This document shows positions 45,413 through 55,535 of a stretch of DNA of 64,000 nucleotides, piece by piece. This DNA is from Diphasiastrum complanatum (lineage: Eukaryota > Streptophyta > Lycopodiopsida > Lycopodiales > Lycopodiaceae): contig CM055095.1 in NCBI GenBank assembly GCA_029204225.1, forward strand, positions 33,538,590-33,602,589, written 5' to 3'. The position numbers and the translations under genes were made by a program. The stretch's first letter is position 1; each line of letters begins with the position of its first letter. The notes below the pieces were generated by a model. The model was given only the letters and a program-made list of their open reading frames with translations. It had not been told where the DNA came from and searched no databases.

Positions 45413-46160
45413 GTCCTTGTGTCTTAAATTAGCCATTGTGCCATTTGGACCAGATTAGTAATAATGTGCCACAGATCATTCAAGTATATAATTTTTACAT
45501 GCTCTTGATTCAACTTTAGGGATTCTGCAAATAAATGATATGCAAGTTGTGTTTTTTCTATAAAGTAATGTTTATGACAATCATTGATTCCATAACAAGC
45601 ACAACACATGAGTGAAGATGTATATGCTTACAATATTGAGACTATAATTGATAAGATTATGTATAGGTCAAAGTACATGTACATTTTTTATGTATAGATC
45701 AAAGTACATGTACATTTTTTCTAATGAACCCAAATTCAATCAAATTGAGACTATTCATGTTCTCAATCAAAAAATTGGAATTTATATGATTCATTTTTTG
45801 AAAAAAAACAATATTATTAATAGGAAAAATCCTATTTAGAAGTCAAATTGAAATTTAATTTCTCAATTAGTATGTCAATATATAAATTATATCATTAACC
45901 TCTTTTTACTCGTGTTTCAATAAGCTACTTTGTATGTATAACATTGTTTGTTTATATATGCAACCAAAGTATTACTTTGGATTTGTACTAATTTGCATTT
46001 TTATGATAAGCAATCGACCATTTTGTATGCTTACAATTGTTTAGTCAATATTTGCAAACAAAGTATTTGTATTTGTATTTTGAAAACCATGTTAAGATGT
46101 TAATACTAAACTATTCATATTATCTAAGTTGCTACTTGATTTCTTGAACTCAAAGAACAA
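45413..46160. other. 3' flank of the dioxygenase gene, no further gene seen
   Basis: AT-rich. Several AATAAA-like words (for example near 45530) could serve polyadenylation. It contains one 31-bp tandem duplication at 45659-45720. Confidence 0.6.
45659..45720. repeat. 31-bp tandem duplication
   Basis: Two 31-bp units (45659-45689, 45690-45720) starting ATGTATAGGTC and ATGTATAGATC, differing at one base. Confidence 0.92.
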
Positions 46161-46162
46161 GG

Positions 46163-46936
46163 TACAGATTAACCCAGACTTGATGGTCATTGTCGGTATT
46201 ATGTCTGGTGACCGCCAGCCAATCTCTCATCGTCAAGCAAAAGCCCTGATAGAATTCATGGAGAGGTGATAGGCTACCTCATCCACCAAAGATGCACAAA
46301 GAAGACTCTCTACTAAACCAGCAGAGTGTCGAGGGACTAACACTACTTTAGGTCGTGGGTCCTGTTGGGGGTATTCCCAACATGTTGTAAATAAATAAAA
46401 AGTCAAGTTAGTAGAAATAGTTGCGAGGGTTGTGGCATCCTGCGTGTATAAGCCCAGGGCCCAATGAGCACTTTTAAATAAATAATTTTGGCATAAACTT
46501 GACTTTGGGCCATGAAATTAAAAATAATAGTACTAGAAGGCCAAAGTTAAGCTTAAAACTTAAGTTCCTAAGTTTGATTAATTAGTCAAAGTCAATTGGT
46601 GGTAGGTGAAGGGTGTTTCTCTCTCCACCATTGACTAGTTTGTGCTTTTGATGAAGGGTGTGGATTTCAATCCCTTGTGTTTTGCTTGTTCTTTCTAGTT
46701 TTCATGCTTTTTGCTTTGTGCTAGTTAAGGTTTTTTCATAAGCAATGACCTTGAACATTTGAGCTAACCTCCATCTCACCTCTCTCTCCTAGTCTCTCCC
46801 TCTCTTCTCTTCTTCTCTCCCTCTTTCACTCTAAATCATGATGTGTGTGTGGTTAGTGTAGGAAAGAGCAGTGTTAAAGAGTGGTAGTGTTAGGAAAAAG
46901 AGTAGGAAGCATCTAAAACTAGCATCTTGACATAGT
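46163..46936 (+). mobile_element. Gypsy 3' end and LTR, interrupted by Copia-2 (left part)
   Basis: A short ORF end (..DLMVIVGIMSGDRQPISHRQ.., stop near 46267) is followed by LTR sequence from about 46330, shared with 10010-10224 and 27210-27416, and then by the CT-rich R region and AGCATC..ACATAGT shared with the LTR at 5830-6435. The LTR resumes after Copia-2 at 53094-53139. Confidence 0.72.
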
Positions 46937-47618
46937 TGTTAAAAATTCACAATTCTAGCTTGACTAGTTTTGGTCATATGACTTGTAAATAGTTAGATGG
47001 TCATGATGTGGCTTGTCACACGTGCCAAATAGCATAGGATTCCATTCATAAGGATGTTCTCAAGTAGACCTAAGTGTTAGAACCTTTGGAATGAGTCCAA
47101 ATTATGCTTAGATACAAGGGAGAAAAAATAGGAGCTATTTTTGGTAATTTTTGCATTGTTGAGGGATCTCCAAGATTCCAACCCTAACTTGGTAGGGATG
47201 AAAGATCCACCAAAATTAGCATTAGGGATAGGTTTAGGGCTACTCATACCTGCCCAAAATCGTGATGGATCATGTATATATAAGTGATGATATCTCACCA
47301 AAATCAATCAAGCAATTTCATGTTTTTTCTCTCATAATGGTGCAATTGCTCTCTATGTTCATAATTGTTTGAGTACTTGTGATTACTAATGATTATAGGA
47401 TTGAATGTAGGTCTGGTGTACAGTACTCAGACTGTGGGAGGCCGTACTTTCACACGTGTGAAGCCTTCTTCAAGGATTTGGGCCATTTAGTGAGGTTCAA
47501 GCATAGATTTTTGATGGATTTTGATGGTTCAACTTGTGCTAATCTTATGAAATCATAATCTATTGTTTCCCTCATCATTTCAAGTGTTTTAGGATCCTTA
47601 TTTGCTGTAATTTTTACA
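46937..47618 (+). repeat. Copia-2 5' LTR
   Basis: 682 bp, TGTTAAAAATT...AATTTTTACA. TATATATAAG at about 47274-47283; CACACGTGTG at 47451-47460, roughly 170 bp downstream of the TATA region. Confidence 0.95.
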
Positions 47619-47630
47619 TGGTATCAGAGC
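47619..47630 (+). promoter_or_regulatory. Primer binding site of Copia-2
   Basis: Perfect TGGTATCAGAGC with no spacer after the LTR. Confidence 0.95.
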
Positions 47631-48429
47631 CTAAAGGCTGAAATGAGCTAAATCCTTGGTTTGCATTCAATTTGATCACAATTTTTGATCTAAATCTTGT
47701 GTAGATTGGATCTTAGCATCTAGTATTGATTCTAGAACTCAAAGTGAGTCAAATACATTGGAGATTGGTGTTGTGTGACTTCATTTGCAGGTGTTTAGGT
47801 GTCTAAAACCAGAGGCAAAGTTGAATTCAATTCACATTACCAAGATAGCAAGTTTTGCTTGCTCCAAGCATTGATTTCTAAGCGAGTTTTGGAGGTGATT
47901 TCATAGAGAAGGCTTTCTAGCATTCAAGGAGAGGGAAGATCAGAGTTTTGGGGACTCTTCAAGGCTGTTCTAAGGTGTAGTAGGCACCTCCTAAAGTGAT
48001 TTAGGTTCAGTCCAACCATTGCTTGACTTATGCACCAAATTAGATCAATTTTTCATCAATTTTGATCATTTTTTGCTTGTGATTGGATAGTAGATTGTGT
48101 TGCATCCTCATTAAGTTCCATTTAGATCTTTTACAAGTGATTTTGGAAGTATATTAGGTTGCTGAAATTCACTCTTGATCAGATCATTTGGAAGCTTTAA
48201 TGTTCTTTATAGAAAGAGGGGCAATTCTACTAGTATTGTCTACTTCAATCAAGCAAGTGCATTGTTTCTAGTATTCTATGATTTGATTTTGTTAGAGATC
48301 ATTCTTAGATCTTTATAGGAAGTCTATTACTGATCTTTTCAGGTCCCTAAGAAGTGGGATAAGGTAGACCTTCAATCAAATCAATAGAAGTAACCTTCAT
48401 TTGTGTCAAGTCCTTGATTAGGAGACTAG
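47631..48429 (+). other. Copia-2 untranslated leader
   Basis: 799 bp between PBS and gag ATG. No long frame. Expected to hold packaging and dimerisation signals; none can be assigned by eye. Confidence 0.7.
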
Positions 48430-49659
48430 ATGGCATCTATAAATGCATATCTTTTGGATACTAATGAAAGGCTCAACAAAACTAACTATTCCATATGGAA
48501 AGTTAGAATGGAATCTATCATGATCATGCAAGATCTGATGGAAATTGTAAATGGTAAGGAGGGTGAACCTATTCATCCTCAAGAAAAAGCCAAATACATC
48601 AAGAGGTGCAATGTTGCACTACATTGCATAAAAATGAATGTTGCAAATGAACTCTTAAGAGAGGTAGGAGATTGCACTTCAGCTCAAGATGCTTGGGAGA
48701 CTTTGCAAAAGGTCTATGAATCCAAGAACCAAACTAGAATGTTAGCTTTGAAGAATCAAATCTATAGAAGCTATCAAAAGAAAGGAGAGAGTGCACATAC
48801 TTTTGTCCTAAGAGTAAAGGAATTGAACAAAGAGCTAGCCTTTATAGGTGACCCTATCAAGGATGAAGAGCTTGTTCAACTCATATTGAATGGACTAAGC
48901 TTTGAATTTGACAATTTGGTTCAGGGATATGCAATTATGGGTAAGCTACCCATACTTGAAGAACTCCAAGGCACACTCATGGCCGAGGAATCAAGAAGGA
49001 GCCAAATGCAAGAGAGGATGGATAGGCTTTCCATCCAAGGTGGAGATGACCAAGCTCTCTTCACCAAAGGCAAAGGCAAGTCCAAAGGCAAAGGATCAAC
49101 ATTCAAGAAGTCTACAAATCTTGAGGATCAAGAAGGACCCCCAAAGGCATCTCCATCAACCACCAAAGTCAAGAAGGACAAATCAAAGGTGAAGTGCTAC
49201 TATTGTAGCAAGATGGGGCATTATGCCTCGGAATGCTTCAAGAGGAAGCAAGATCAAAGCCAAGCCAACATGAGCAAAGAGGAGGAGGAGGAGAGTTCAC
49301 ATGAGGACTCTCTCATGATGTCCATATTTTCTTCAACAAGCTTCAAAGGAGAAGATCCTTGGTGGATTGACTCGGGTGCTAGTTCACACATGACTAGTAA
49401 AAGGGAGTTTTTCTCTTCTCTCTTATCTTATGATGGACCTATAAAGTCTATCTATACAGCAAATGATGAAGCTTGTAAGATTGAAGGAGTTGGTAGCATT
49501 CCCCTTTGCTTAGGATCTTCCAAAAAGATCAACATAGAAGGTGTTTTGTACATTCCTACAATAACAAAGAATCTACTAAGTGTTGGCCAAATGGTAGACA
49601 ATGGTTTCAATGTTGACTTTGCTTCAAATGAATGTTTCATCAAGAAGAAGGTAAGATAG
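48430..49659 (+). CDS. Copia-2 gag and protease (409 aa)
   Basis: M1 (MASINAYLLDTNERLNKTNY) matches the Copia-1 gag start. Residues about 50-190 are the UBN2 gag domain (NELLREVGDCTSAQDAWETL, FVLRVKELNKELAF). Residues 215-255 are a Lys/Gly-rich basic linker. CCHC knuckle C256-C259-H264-C269 (CYYCSKMGHYASEC) is intact. Protease starts at D314 (DSGASSH) and extends to ITKNLLSVGQMV. Gag forms the particle and packages RNA; protease processes the polyprotein. The frame ends ..IKKKVR, 28 bases into the pol frame, which is in the -1 register. That is either one lost base or a frameshift site. Confidence 0.93.
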   Translation: MASINAYLLDTNERLNKTNYSIWKVRMESIMIMQDLMEIVNGKEGEPIHPQEKAKYIKRCNVALHCIKMNVANELLREVGDCTSAQDAWETLQKVYESKNQTRMLALKNQIYRSYQKKGESAHTFVLRVKELNKELAFIGDPIKDEELVQLILNGLSFEFDNLVQGYAIMGKLPILEELQGTLMAEESRRSQMQERMDRLSIQGGDDQALFTKGKGKSKGKGSTFKKSTNLEDQEGPPKASPSTTKVKKDKSKVKCYYCSKMGHYASECFKRKQDQSQANMSKEEEEESSHEDSLMMSIFSSTSFKGEDPWWIDSGASSHMTSKREFFSSLLSYDGPIKSIYTANDEACKIEGVGSIPLCLGSSKKINIEGVLYIPTITKNLLSVGQMVDNGFNVDFASNECFIKKKVR

Positions 49660-52397
49660 TGTCTAAGGGCACTAGACTTGGCAAACTTTATAAGCTGGAT
49701 GCATTTGTGGATACTAATGTTGTCATGTTGGCCGAGAAGAGCAAGATATCTACCTTTACTTTATGGCACAAAAGACTTGGACATGTCAACTCGGGTTCCA
49801 TGGAGGCTATGATCAAGGAGGAGTATGCTTTAGGCCTACCAAGGTCTATTGGGAAGGAAGACAAGGTTTGTGAAGCTTGTGCCTTATCCAAGGCACATAA
49901 GAAGGTGTTTCCTAACTCCATCACAAAGTCATCTCATCCTCTTGAACTCATACACTCGGATGTGCACATTGCTAGCACCAAATCTAATGGAGGTTCATCC
50001 ATGTTTTTAACCTTCATTGATGACTACTCAAGATATTGTTGGGTGTTCTTACTTTCCTTCAAGTCTCAAGTATTTGATACTTTTGTAAAGTTCAAGTTGT
50101 TTGTGGAAAAGCATCATAATCATAGCATCAAGATTCTTAGAAGTGACAATGGTGGAGAATTCATCTCCAATGAGTTCAAGGCCTTTTGTGAGGAGGAAGG
50201 GATCAAGAAAGAGACTTCTTGTCCTTACACTCCTCAACAAAATGGAGTTGCTGAAAGAAGGAATAGAACATTATGTGAATGTTCTAAGGCTTTAAGATTA
50301 GATGCTTGTTTGCCCAAATCCTTTTGGGGTGAGTCGCTTGTATGTGCAAACTACTTGATGAATAGGGTGTCTTGCAAAGCAATTGAAGGCAAAACTCCAT
50401 ATGAGATGTTGTATGGAAAGAAACCCAATCTTAATCACTTGAAAGTTTTTGGGTGTATATGTTATGTGCATGTGCCATTGGAAACAAGAACCAAGGAGGA
50501 TCCATCTTCCACAAGAGGGATCATGCTTGGATATGCAAGCTCAAGCAAGGGCTACAAAGTCTATCTCCCATCCTTGAACAAATTTGTTGTTTCAAGGGAT
50601 GTCATCTTTGATGAACATCATATGCATATGCTTGAAGAAGGCTCAAGTGCTCCAACAATCAAGAAGAAGATGGCCGAGGAGCAAGATCTTGGTTTTGAGG
50701 AGGAGCTCATGGAGGAGCAAGCACCAAACCCACCTATCACACCAAGGAGATCTTCAAGGGCAAAAGTGGAGCCATCAAGGCTCACATATCAAGGCAAAGG
50801 ACAGCAAGTTGAGGGTATATCATCCACTTCTTATGCTTTATCTAGTTTTGAAGAACCGTCTAATGTTGCAGATGCATTGAACTCCAAAGAATGGTATAAA
50901 GCTATGTTGGATGAGTATGATGCCTTGATTGAGAATGAAACTTGGTTGCTTGTTGAGAGACCTCAAAGGAATGTAATAGGATGCAAGTGGGTCTTCAAGC
51001 TTAATTTGAATGCAAATGGGAGTGTTAACAAACATAAAGCAAGATTAGTTGCAAAAGGTTATGCTCAAGAGAGAGGGATAGACTATGAGGAAACTTTTGC
51101 ACCCGTGGCCAAGATGGTCACAATAAGACTAATCATTGCACTTGCATCACATTTTGGATGGATTCTATGTCAAATGGATGTCTCTAATGCTTTCTTGAAT
51201 GGTTTTTTGGAAGAGGATATCTATATGGAGAAGCCACAAGGGTTCATCAAGCATGGAATGGAGAACAAAGTATGCCATCTCCAAAGAAGCATCTATGGCT
51301 TGAAGCAAGCCTCGAGATCTTGGAATTCAAGACTACATTGCTATCTTATTTCACTTTCTTTTGTTCGAAGTGAATATGATCCCACTCTTTACATTAAGTT
51401 TGATGATGTTGGTATTGTACTTTTACTCATTTATGTAGATGACATCATCATTAGTGGAAATAGTGTTGATGGTATTGAAAAAATCAAGATAGATCTATCC
51501 TTAGAGTTCAAGATGGTAGATCTAGGGTGTCTTCACTTCATCTTAGGCATAGAAGTACTTAGAGGGTCTGATTTTATCTTTATAAGTCAAGTAAACTATG
51601 CTCAAAGTCTTTTGAAGAAGTTTAAGATGGAAGTATGCAAAAGAGTTGACACACCAATGGAGCAAGATGTAAAAGTGCCAAATGAAGATGATGAAAGATC
51701 CTTCATGGACATCACTTTGTTTAGGCAACTTATAGGTTCCTTAATGTGGATCACTATAACTAGACCAGATCTTAGCTTTAGTGTATGTAGGTTGAGCCAA
51801 TCCATGCAAAAGCCATTGAATATCCATTGGAAAAAGGCTAAGAGGATTCTAAGATACATCTCGGGTACATTGGATTTTGGGATTCTATATAGAGGAGATG
51901 TGATTAACCTTCATGCATTTAGTGATTCAGATTTTGCAGGGGACAAGAGGGATAGGAAATCAACAAGTGCCTATTCAACTTTCATAGGAGAAGGTGTGGT
52001 TTCATGGCTTTCAAAAAAGCAAGAAACTATATCTCTATCTTCAACCGAGGCCGAGTACAAAGCTTTGACAACCACTACAAAGGAGGTACTTTGGATCAAG
52101 AGATTATTGGTGGAGCTAAAGATCATGGATTCAGAGGAGGCACCAATCATCTACAATGACAATATATCAGCCCAACACCTTGCATCTAACCCAATCTTCC
52201 ATGCAAGATCTAAGCACATTGAGATATGCCATCACTTTGTGAGAGAAATGGTGCAAGCCAAGGAGATTGTTTTGGAGCATGTTCCAAGCAATGAATGTGT
52301 AGCTGATCTACTTACTAAACCACTTCAAAAGACACCTTTTATGAAGTTCAGATCATCACTTGGAGTGATTAGTAAAGCAATGATTGAACCAAGCTAG
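49632..52397 (+). CDS. Copia-2 pol: pre-integrase, integrase, RT, RNase H (921 aa)
   Basis: The first ATG in the frame is probably not a true start, since pol is normally made from gag-pol. Pre-integrase HHCC is at about residues 38-85 (LWHKRLGH...CEACALSK). Integrase triad D110, D172, E208 (HSDVH, RSDNGGEF, NGVAERRNR). RT RVT_2 at about 430-670 has CQMDVSNAFLNG and active site Y601-V-D-D604. RNase H has D765 (SDSDFAGD), E806 (SSTEAEY) and D843 (YNDN), then ADLLTKPLQ near the end. All catalytic residues are present and no internal stop occurs. It makes and integrates element cDNA. Confidence 0.94.
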   Translation: MFHQEEGKIVSKGTRLGKLYKLDAFVDTNVVMLAEKSKISTFTLWHKRLGHVNSGSMEAMIKEEYALGLPRSIGKEDKVCEACALSKAHKKVFPNSITKSSHPLELIHSDVHIASTKSNGGSSMFLTFIDDYSRYCWVFLLSFKSQVFDTFVKFKLFVEKHHNHSIKILRSDNGGEFISNEFKAFCEEEGIKKETSCPYTPQQNGVAERRNRTLCECSKALRLDACLPKSFWGESLVCANYLMNRVSCKAIEGKTPYEMLYGKKPNLNHLKVFGCICYVHVPLETRTKEDPSSTRGIMLGYASSSKGYKVYLPSLNKFVVSRDVIFDEHHMHMLEEGSSAPTIKKKMAEEQDLGFEEELMEEQAPNPPITPRRSSRAKVEPSRLTYQGKGQQVEGISSTSYALSSFEEPSNVADALNSKEWYKAMLDEYDALIENETWLLVERPQRNVIGCKWVFKLNLNANGSVNKHKARLVAKGYAQERGIDYEETFAPVAKMVTIRLIIALASHFGWILCQMDVSNAFLNGFLEEDIYMEKPQGFIKHGMENKVCHLQRSIYGLKQASRSWNSRLHCYLISLSFVRSEYDPTLYIKFDDVGIVLLLIYVDDIIISGNSVDGIEKIKIDLSLEFKMVDLGCLHFILGIEVLRGSDFIFISQVNYAQSLLKKFKMEVCKRVDTPMEQDVKVPNEDDERSFMDITLFRQLIGSLMWITITRPDLSFSVCRLSQSMQKPLNIHWKKAKRILRYISGTLDFGILYRGDVINLHAFSDSDFAGDKRDRKSTSAYSTFIGEGVVSWLSKKQETISLSSTEAEYKALTTTTKEVLWIKRLLVELKIMDSEEAPIIYNDNISAQHLASNPIFHARSKHIEICHHFVREMVQAKEIVLEHVPSNECVADLLTKPLQKTPFMKFRSSLGVISKAMIEPS

Positions 52398-52400
52398 ATA

Positions 52401-52411
52401 GTGAGGAGGAG
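52401..52411 (+). promoter_or_regulatory. Copia-2 polypurine tract
   Basis: GTGAGGAGGAG directly before the 3' LTR. Confidence 0.8.
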
Positions 52412-53093
52412 TGTTAAAAATTCACAATTCTAGCTTGACTAGTTTTGGTCATATGACTTGTAAATAGTTAGATGGTCATGATGTGGCTTGTCACACGTGC
52501 CAAATAGCATAGGATTCCATTCATAAGGATGTTCTCAAGTAGACCTAAGTGTTAGAACCTTTGGAATGAGTCCAAATTATGCTTAGATACAAGGGAGAAA
52601 AAATAGGAGCTATTTTTGGTAGTTTTTGCATTGTTGAGGGATCTCCAAGATTCCAACCCTAACTTGGTAGGGATGAAAGATCCACCAAAATTAGCATTAG
52701 GGATAGGTTTAGGGCTACTCATACCTGCCCAAAACCGTGATGGATCATGTATATATAGGTGATGATATCTCACCAAAATCAATCAAGCAATTTCATGTTT
52801 TTTCTCTCATAATGGTGCAATTGCTCTCTATGTTCATAATTGTTTGAGTACTTGTGATTACTAATGATTATAGGATTGAATGTAGGTCTGGTGTACAGTA
52901 CTCAGACTGTGGGAGGCCGTACTTTCACACATGTGAAGCCTTCTTCAAGGATTTGGGCCATTTAGTGAGGTTCAAGCATAGATTTTTGATGGATTTTGAT
53001 GGTTCAACTTGTGCTAATCTTATGAAATCATAATCTATTGTTTCCCTCATCATTTCAAGTGTTTTAGGATCCTTATTTGCTGTAATTTTTACA
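52412..53093 (+). repeat. Copia-2 3' LTR
   Basis: 682 bp; four transitions relative to the 5' LTR, one of which changes CACACGTGTG to CACACATGTG. Confidence 0.95.
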
Positions 53094-53139
53094 TTAGTTA
53101 GGTACCTATCTAGTGATCTAACCCTCTTTGACAGCAGGC
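53094..53139 (+). repeat. Gypsy LTR, right remainder after Copia-2 insertion
   Basis: TTAGTTAGGTACCTATC... and TTTGACAG continue the LTR that stops at 46936. It is then truncated into Copia-3 sequence. Confidence 0.85.
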
Positions 53140-54494
53140 AAAAGGGCTGTTCACCGACATTTGCACACCCTACATCTGCTATTCTTGCAACTAAGAGCAA
53201 GACTTGTTGCACTGCGTGTACAAATAGAACATTGTCTACTCATCGGTCTTTGCCATTTGTGTTGAGCCATAGTGAACCAATGCCATTCACTTGATGTCTT
53301 GATCTGTCTCCAAGAACTATGTATCTAGATGGATCTGTACTTCGAAAGTCAGACATTATTCATCTCGATGTAATGAAGTGAGAGGTTGCTCCTGAATCAA
53401 GGATGACCTCTTGTGTATCGGAGGCTGCACACACATCTGTGCATAGATAGGCTGTCAAATTATTTGACCTTTCTTCGCTCGTCTTTGAGCTTTCGAGCTC
53501 TTCGACTTAGGATGAACTGTTGTGGTTCTCCCATTTGCCTTGAGGTTATTTGTTCCTTGGATTCTAGTAGCAATCCATGGCTACATGAACTTTCTTGTGG
53601 CAATGGATACATTCGATCTTTGGGTTTAGCCACCACAAATCAATTGTGTGTCCTTCGCGTCTGCATCTCACACATGTCTTCTTTTCGTTGTCTTACTGTC
53701 TTGGCTTGTCTTTGTTCTTCCATTTGCCTTTGGTGGCTCCTTCTATATGTTGGCATCGAACCTGCTTTCAGTCTGACTCCCTTTTAGGCTTGAACTTTTT
53801 CTCCCGCTTCTCCTTGTTGATATAGAGAGCCTGATCAGAGGTGTCCTTGTGATCAAGGTGCTCAAGGGCTTCGACTTATTCTCGAATCTCGATCACTATT
53901 TTTTCGAGAGTCCTGGATCCTTCGCTAGCAATGTTCAAGTTGCCTAGAAGGATTTTGTTGGAGCTCATAGCAAGTAGGTGAGCTACTTCTCTGCTGATAT
54001 GGCATTATCTATTCTGACATTGTGTAATGAAAGGAACAGATCCTTCATCTTTCTGATAAAAGATGTGAGGTCTTGCCATCCCATCGTAGGTTCGTTAGCT
54101 GATATCTAGTTGCGTGATTTCATCTAGAACCTGGTAAGTAATGCATCCCACATCTCTCTTGCATTAGAGAGTGTCGTGAGGTCAAGTGTCAAGCTATCTT
54201 TGATGGATGAAGACAACACAGCTACTGCCTTGTCATTTTTGTCTCTCCATTCTCATAGCTCTTTGTTGGTGGTTGTTGGCATTTCTTTGGTGCCATCTGC
54301 CCAGGGCCATAGCCCTTCTCCCTTTAAAATGAGAGAGGTTTTCACTTTCCATGCTAGGAAGCTAGACCCAGCTAAGTCAAGGATTGTGCAGATCTTCGAC
54401 TATGTACTGCTTATAGATGTCATTGTTGTGAACTGTGTTCTTCAGTTTGTTTTCTGGTTCCTTGTTCTGAATGTTTGATCTCCTAGATCTAATA

Positions 54495-54570
54495 GCTCTG
54501 AAGCTATATTAGCGCTCTGATAGGAGCTAGAGGCTCTGATAGGAACAAGAGGCTCTAATACCATTGTTGT
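54495..54570 (-). repeat. Four 19-bp tandem units of PBS-like sequence
   Basis: Units start at 54495, 54514, 54533 and 54552, exactly 19 bp apart. Each opens GCTCTGA or GCTCTAA, the complement of the copia PBS. The fourth reads GCTCTAATACCA, a 12-base PBS with one change. A further copy at 54659-54670 adjoins the LTR. Confidence 0.88.
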
Positions 54571-54658
54571 GAATGAAACAGAAGGGTAGAATGCGTGCAT
54601 GGTACATGCATGAAATACAAAAATAATTTGTGTTTGCTTTCTTCAACGAATCTTTATA

Positions 54659-54670
54659 GCTCTAATACCA
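54659..54670 (-). promoter_or_regulatory. Primer binding site of the minus-strand Copia-3 copy
   Basis: Minus TGGTATTAGAGC, one base from consensus, one base from the LTR start at 54672. Confidence 0.85.
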
Positions 54671-54671
54671 C

Positions 54672-55535
54672 TGTTGAGAGTTGTTTTGAAACTTAGATGA
54701 AATTCGATTTTGTCTACTGGCTACTGCCCCCTAGATTAGATCTACAGTCCTCCAGAGTGTAGATAGACACTGCTGACCTACATTGTAATTCGTTTAAGCA
54801 ATCGACAAAGACAAACCAATGTGCAAAATAAAGAATAAACAACTGACATGTATAGACAACAATTAGACATTTAAGCATTCAAGATCATTCAAGATAAAAC
54901 TACACGTGCATTTAAGTTACTGTATTATCAATGATCCTTTGTAAGAGCACTGTTGTGACAAACCCACATAGCGTGTGGGCACAAGAGAAGCTATGTCTCT
55001 CACGAATAATGTCAGATCGTCTCTTGGACGTCGGCTCTGCAAGACTATACTTAGCTTAGGTTGACAATCCAACCAATTCTCTCATCTTTGATCTATTTAT
55101 ATAGATGGAGAGAGAAAGGGTTTAATCTAATCTGAGATTACAAGAATGGCTAATTAAGCACGTTCCAATGGCATTCAGCATTGTATTCAACATCATTCGT
55201 GGAGGAGGACGTCCTCCTGGTAAATTTGTGATTTCCTTTGTATATGGAGCTTGAAGATCCACCGCCTTTCGGTCTTCAAGTCTTCTTCGCCTTCGTGTCT
55301 CGTTCGACCTTCGACTTTGTCTTTGTGCTCCTTTTGTCTTCGAATGTTTGGCCTTCATGTCTTGTTTGGCTGAAACGATTATGTGGCGGTTGTGACCTAA
55401 GGTGGTTTTCTGCCTGTGGGCAGTTCCTTTGTATTTTTGCAGATACAAAGACCTGTTGGTCCTTTTTGTGTATTTTTGCAGACATGAGCTTGAAAGCTAG
55501 CAAAGCTTTGTGGCTCAAAACATTTTGTTTCTTCA
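54672..55535 (-). repeat. Copia-3 LTR, minus strand copy
   Basis: 864 bp, plus-strand start TGTTGAGAG, end TTTGTTTCTTCA, like the boundary at 63528. It contains the GAAAGCTAGCAAAGCTTTGT block of the other Copia-3 LTRs. No intact TTCGCGAA. Confidence 0.82.

Larger units (their letters stand above)
46937..53093 (+). mobile_element. Copia-2, nearly intact young Ty1/copia retrotransposon (6.16 kb)
   Basis: LTRs 46937-47618 and 52412-53093 are both 682 bp and differ at four sites, all transitions. PBS 47619-47630, leader 47631-48429, gag-protease 48430-49659, pol 49632-52397, PPT 52401-52411. The insertion splits a gypsy LTR. Flanking ATAGT and TTAGT are a 5-bp target duplication with one mismatch. 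All catalytic residues of PR, INT, RT and RH are visible. The single lesion is the register change between gag-protease and pol. It is the best candidate in the window for recent or current mobility. Confidence 0.95.
53140..54671 (-). pseudogene. Copia-3 gag-protease fragment, second copy
   Basis: The minus strand reads protease and downstream region (about 53140-53430), homologous to 29550-29860, then two knuckles (53590-53690; CVRCRREGHTIDLW with final Cys changed to Trp, and CIHCHKKVHVAMDC). Gag follows at about 53800-54430, homologous to 28507-29000, with many stops. A leader containing repeated PBS-like units follows at 54495-54670. Cut at 53140 against a gypsy LTR. Confidence 0.8.

Noticed and set aside
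46163-46267. Fourth exon of the dioxygenase gene
   Set aside because: Exon 3 already holds the normal C-terminal end of the family and a stop at 45410-45412; the segment leads directly into gypsy LTR sequence.
53413-53825. Plus-strand frames of 124 and 76 codons
   Set aside because: Antisense of the Copia-3 knuckle and protease region, whose minus-strand reading gives recognisable CCHC motifs.
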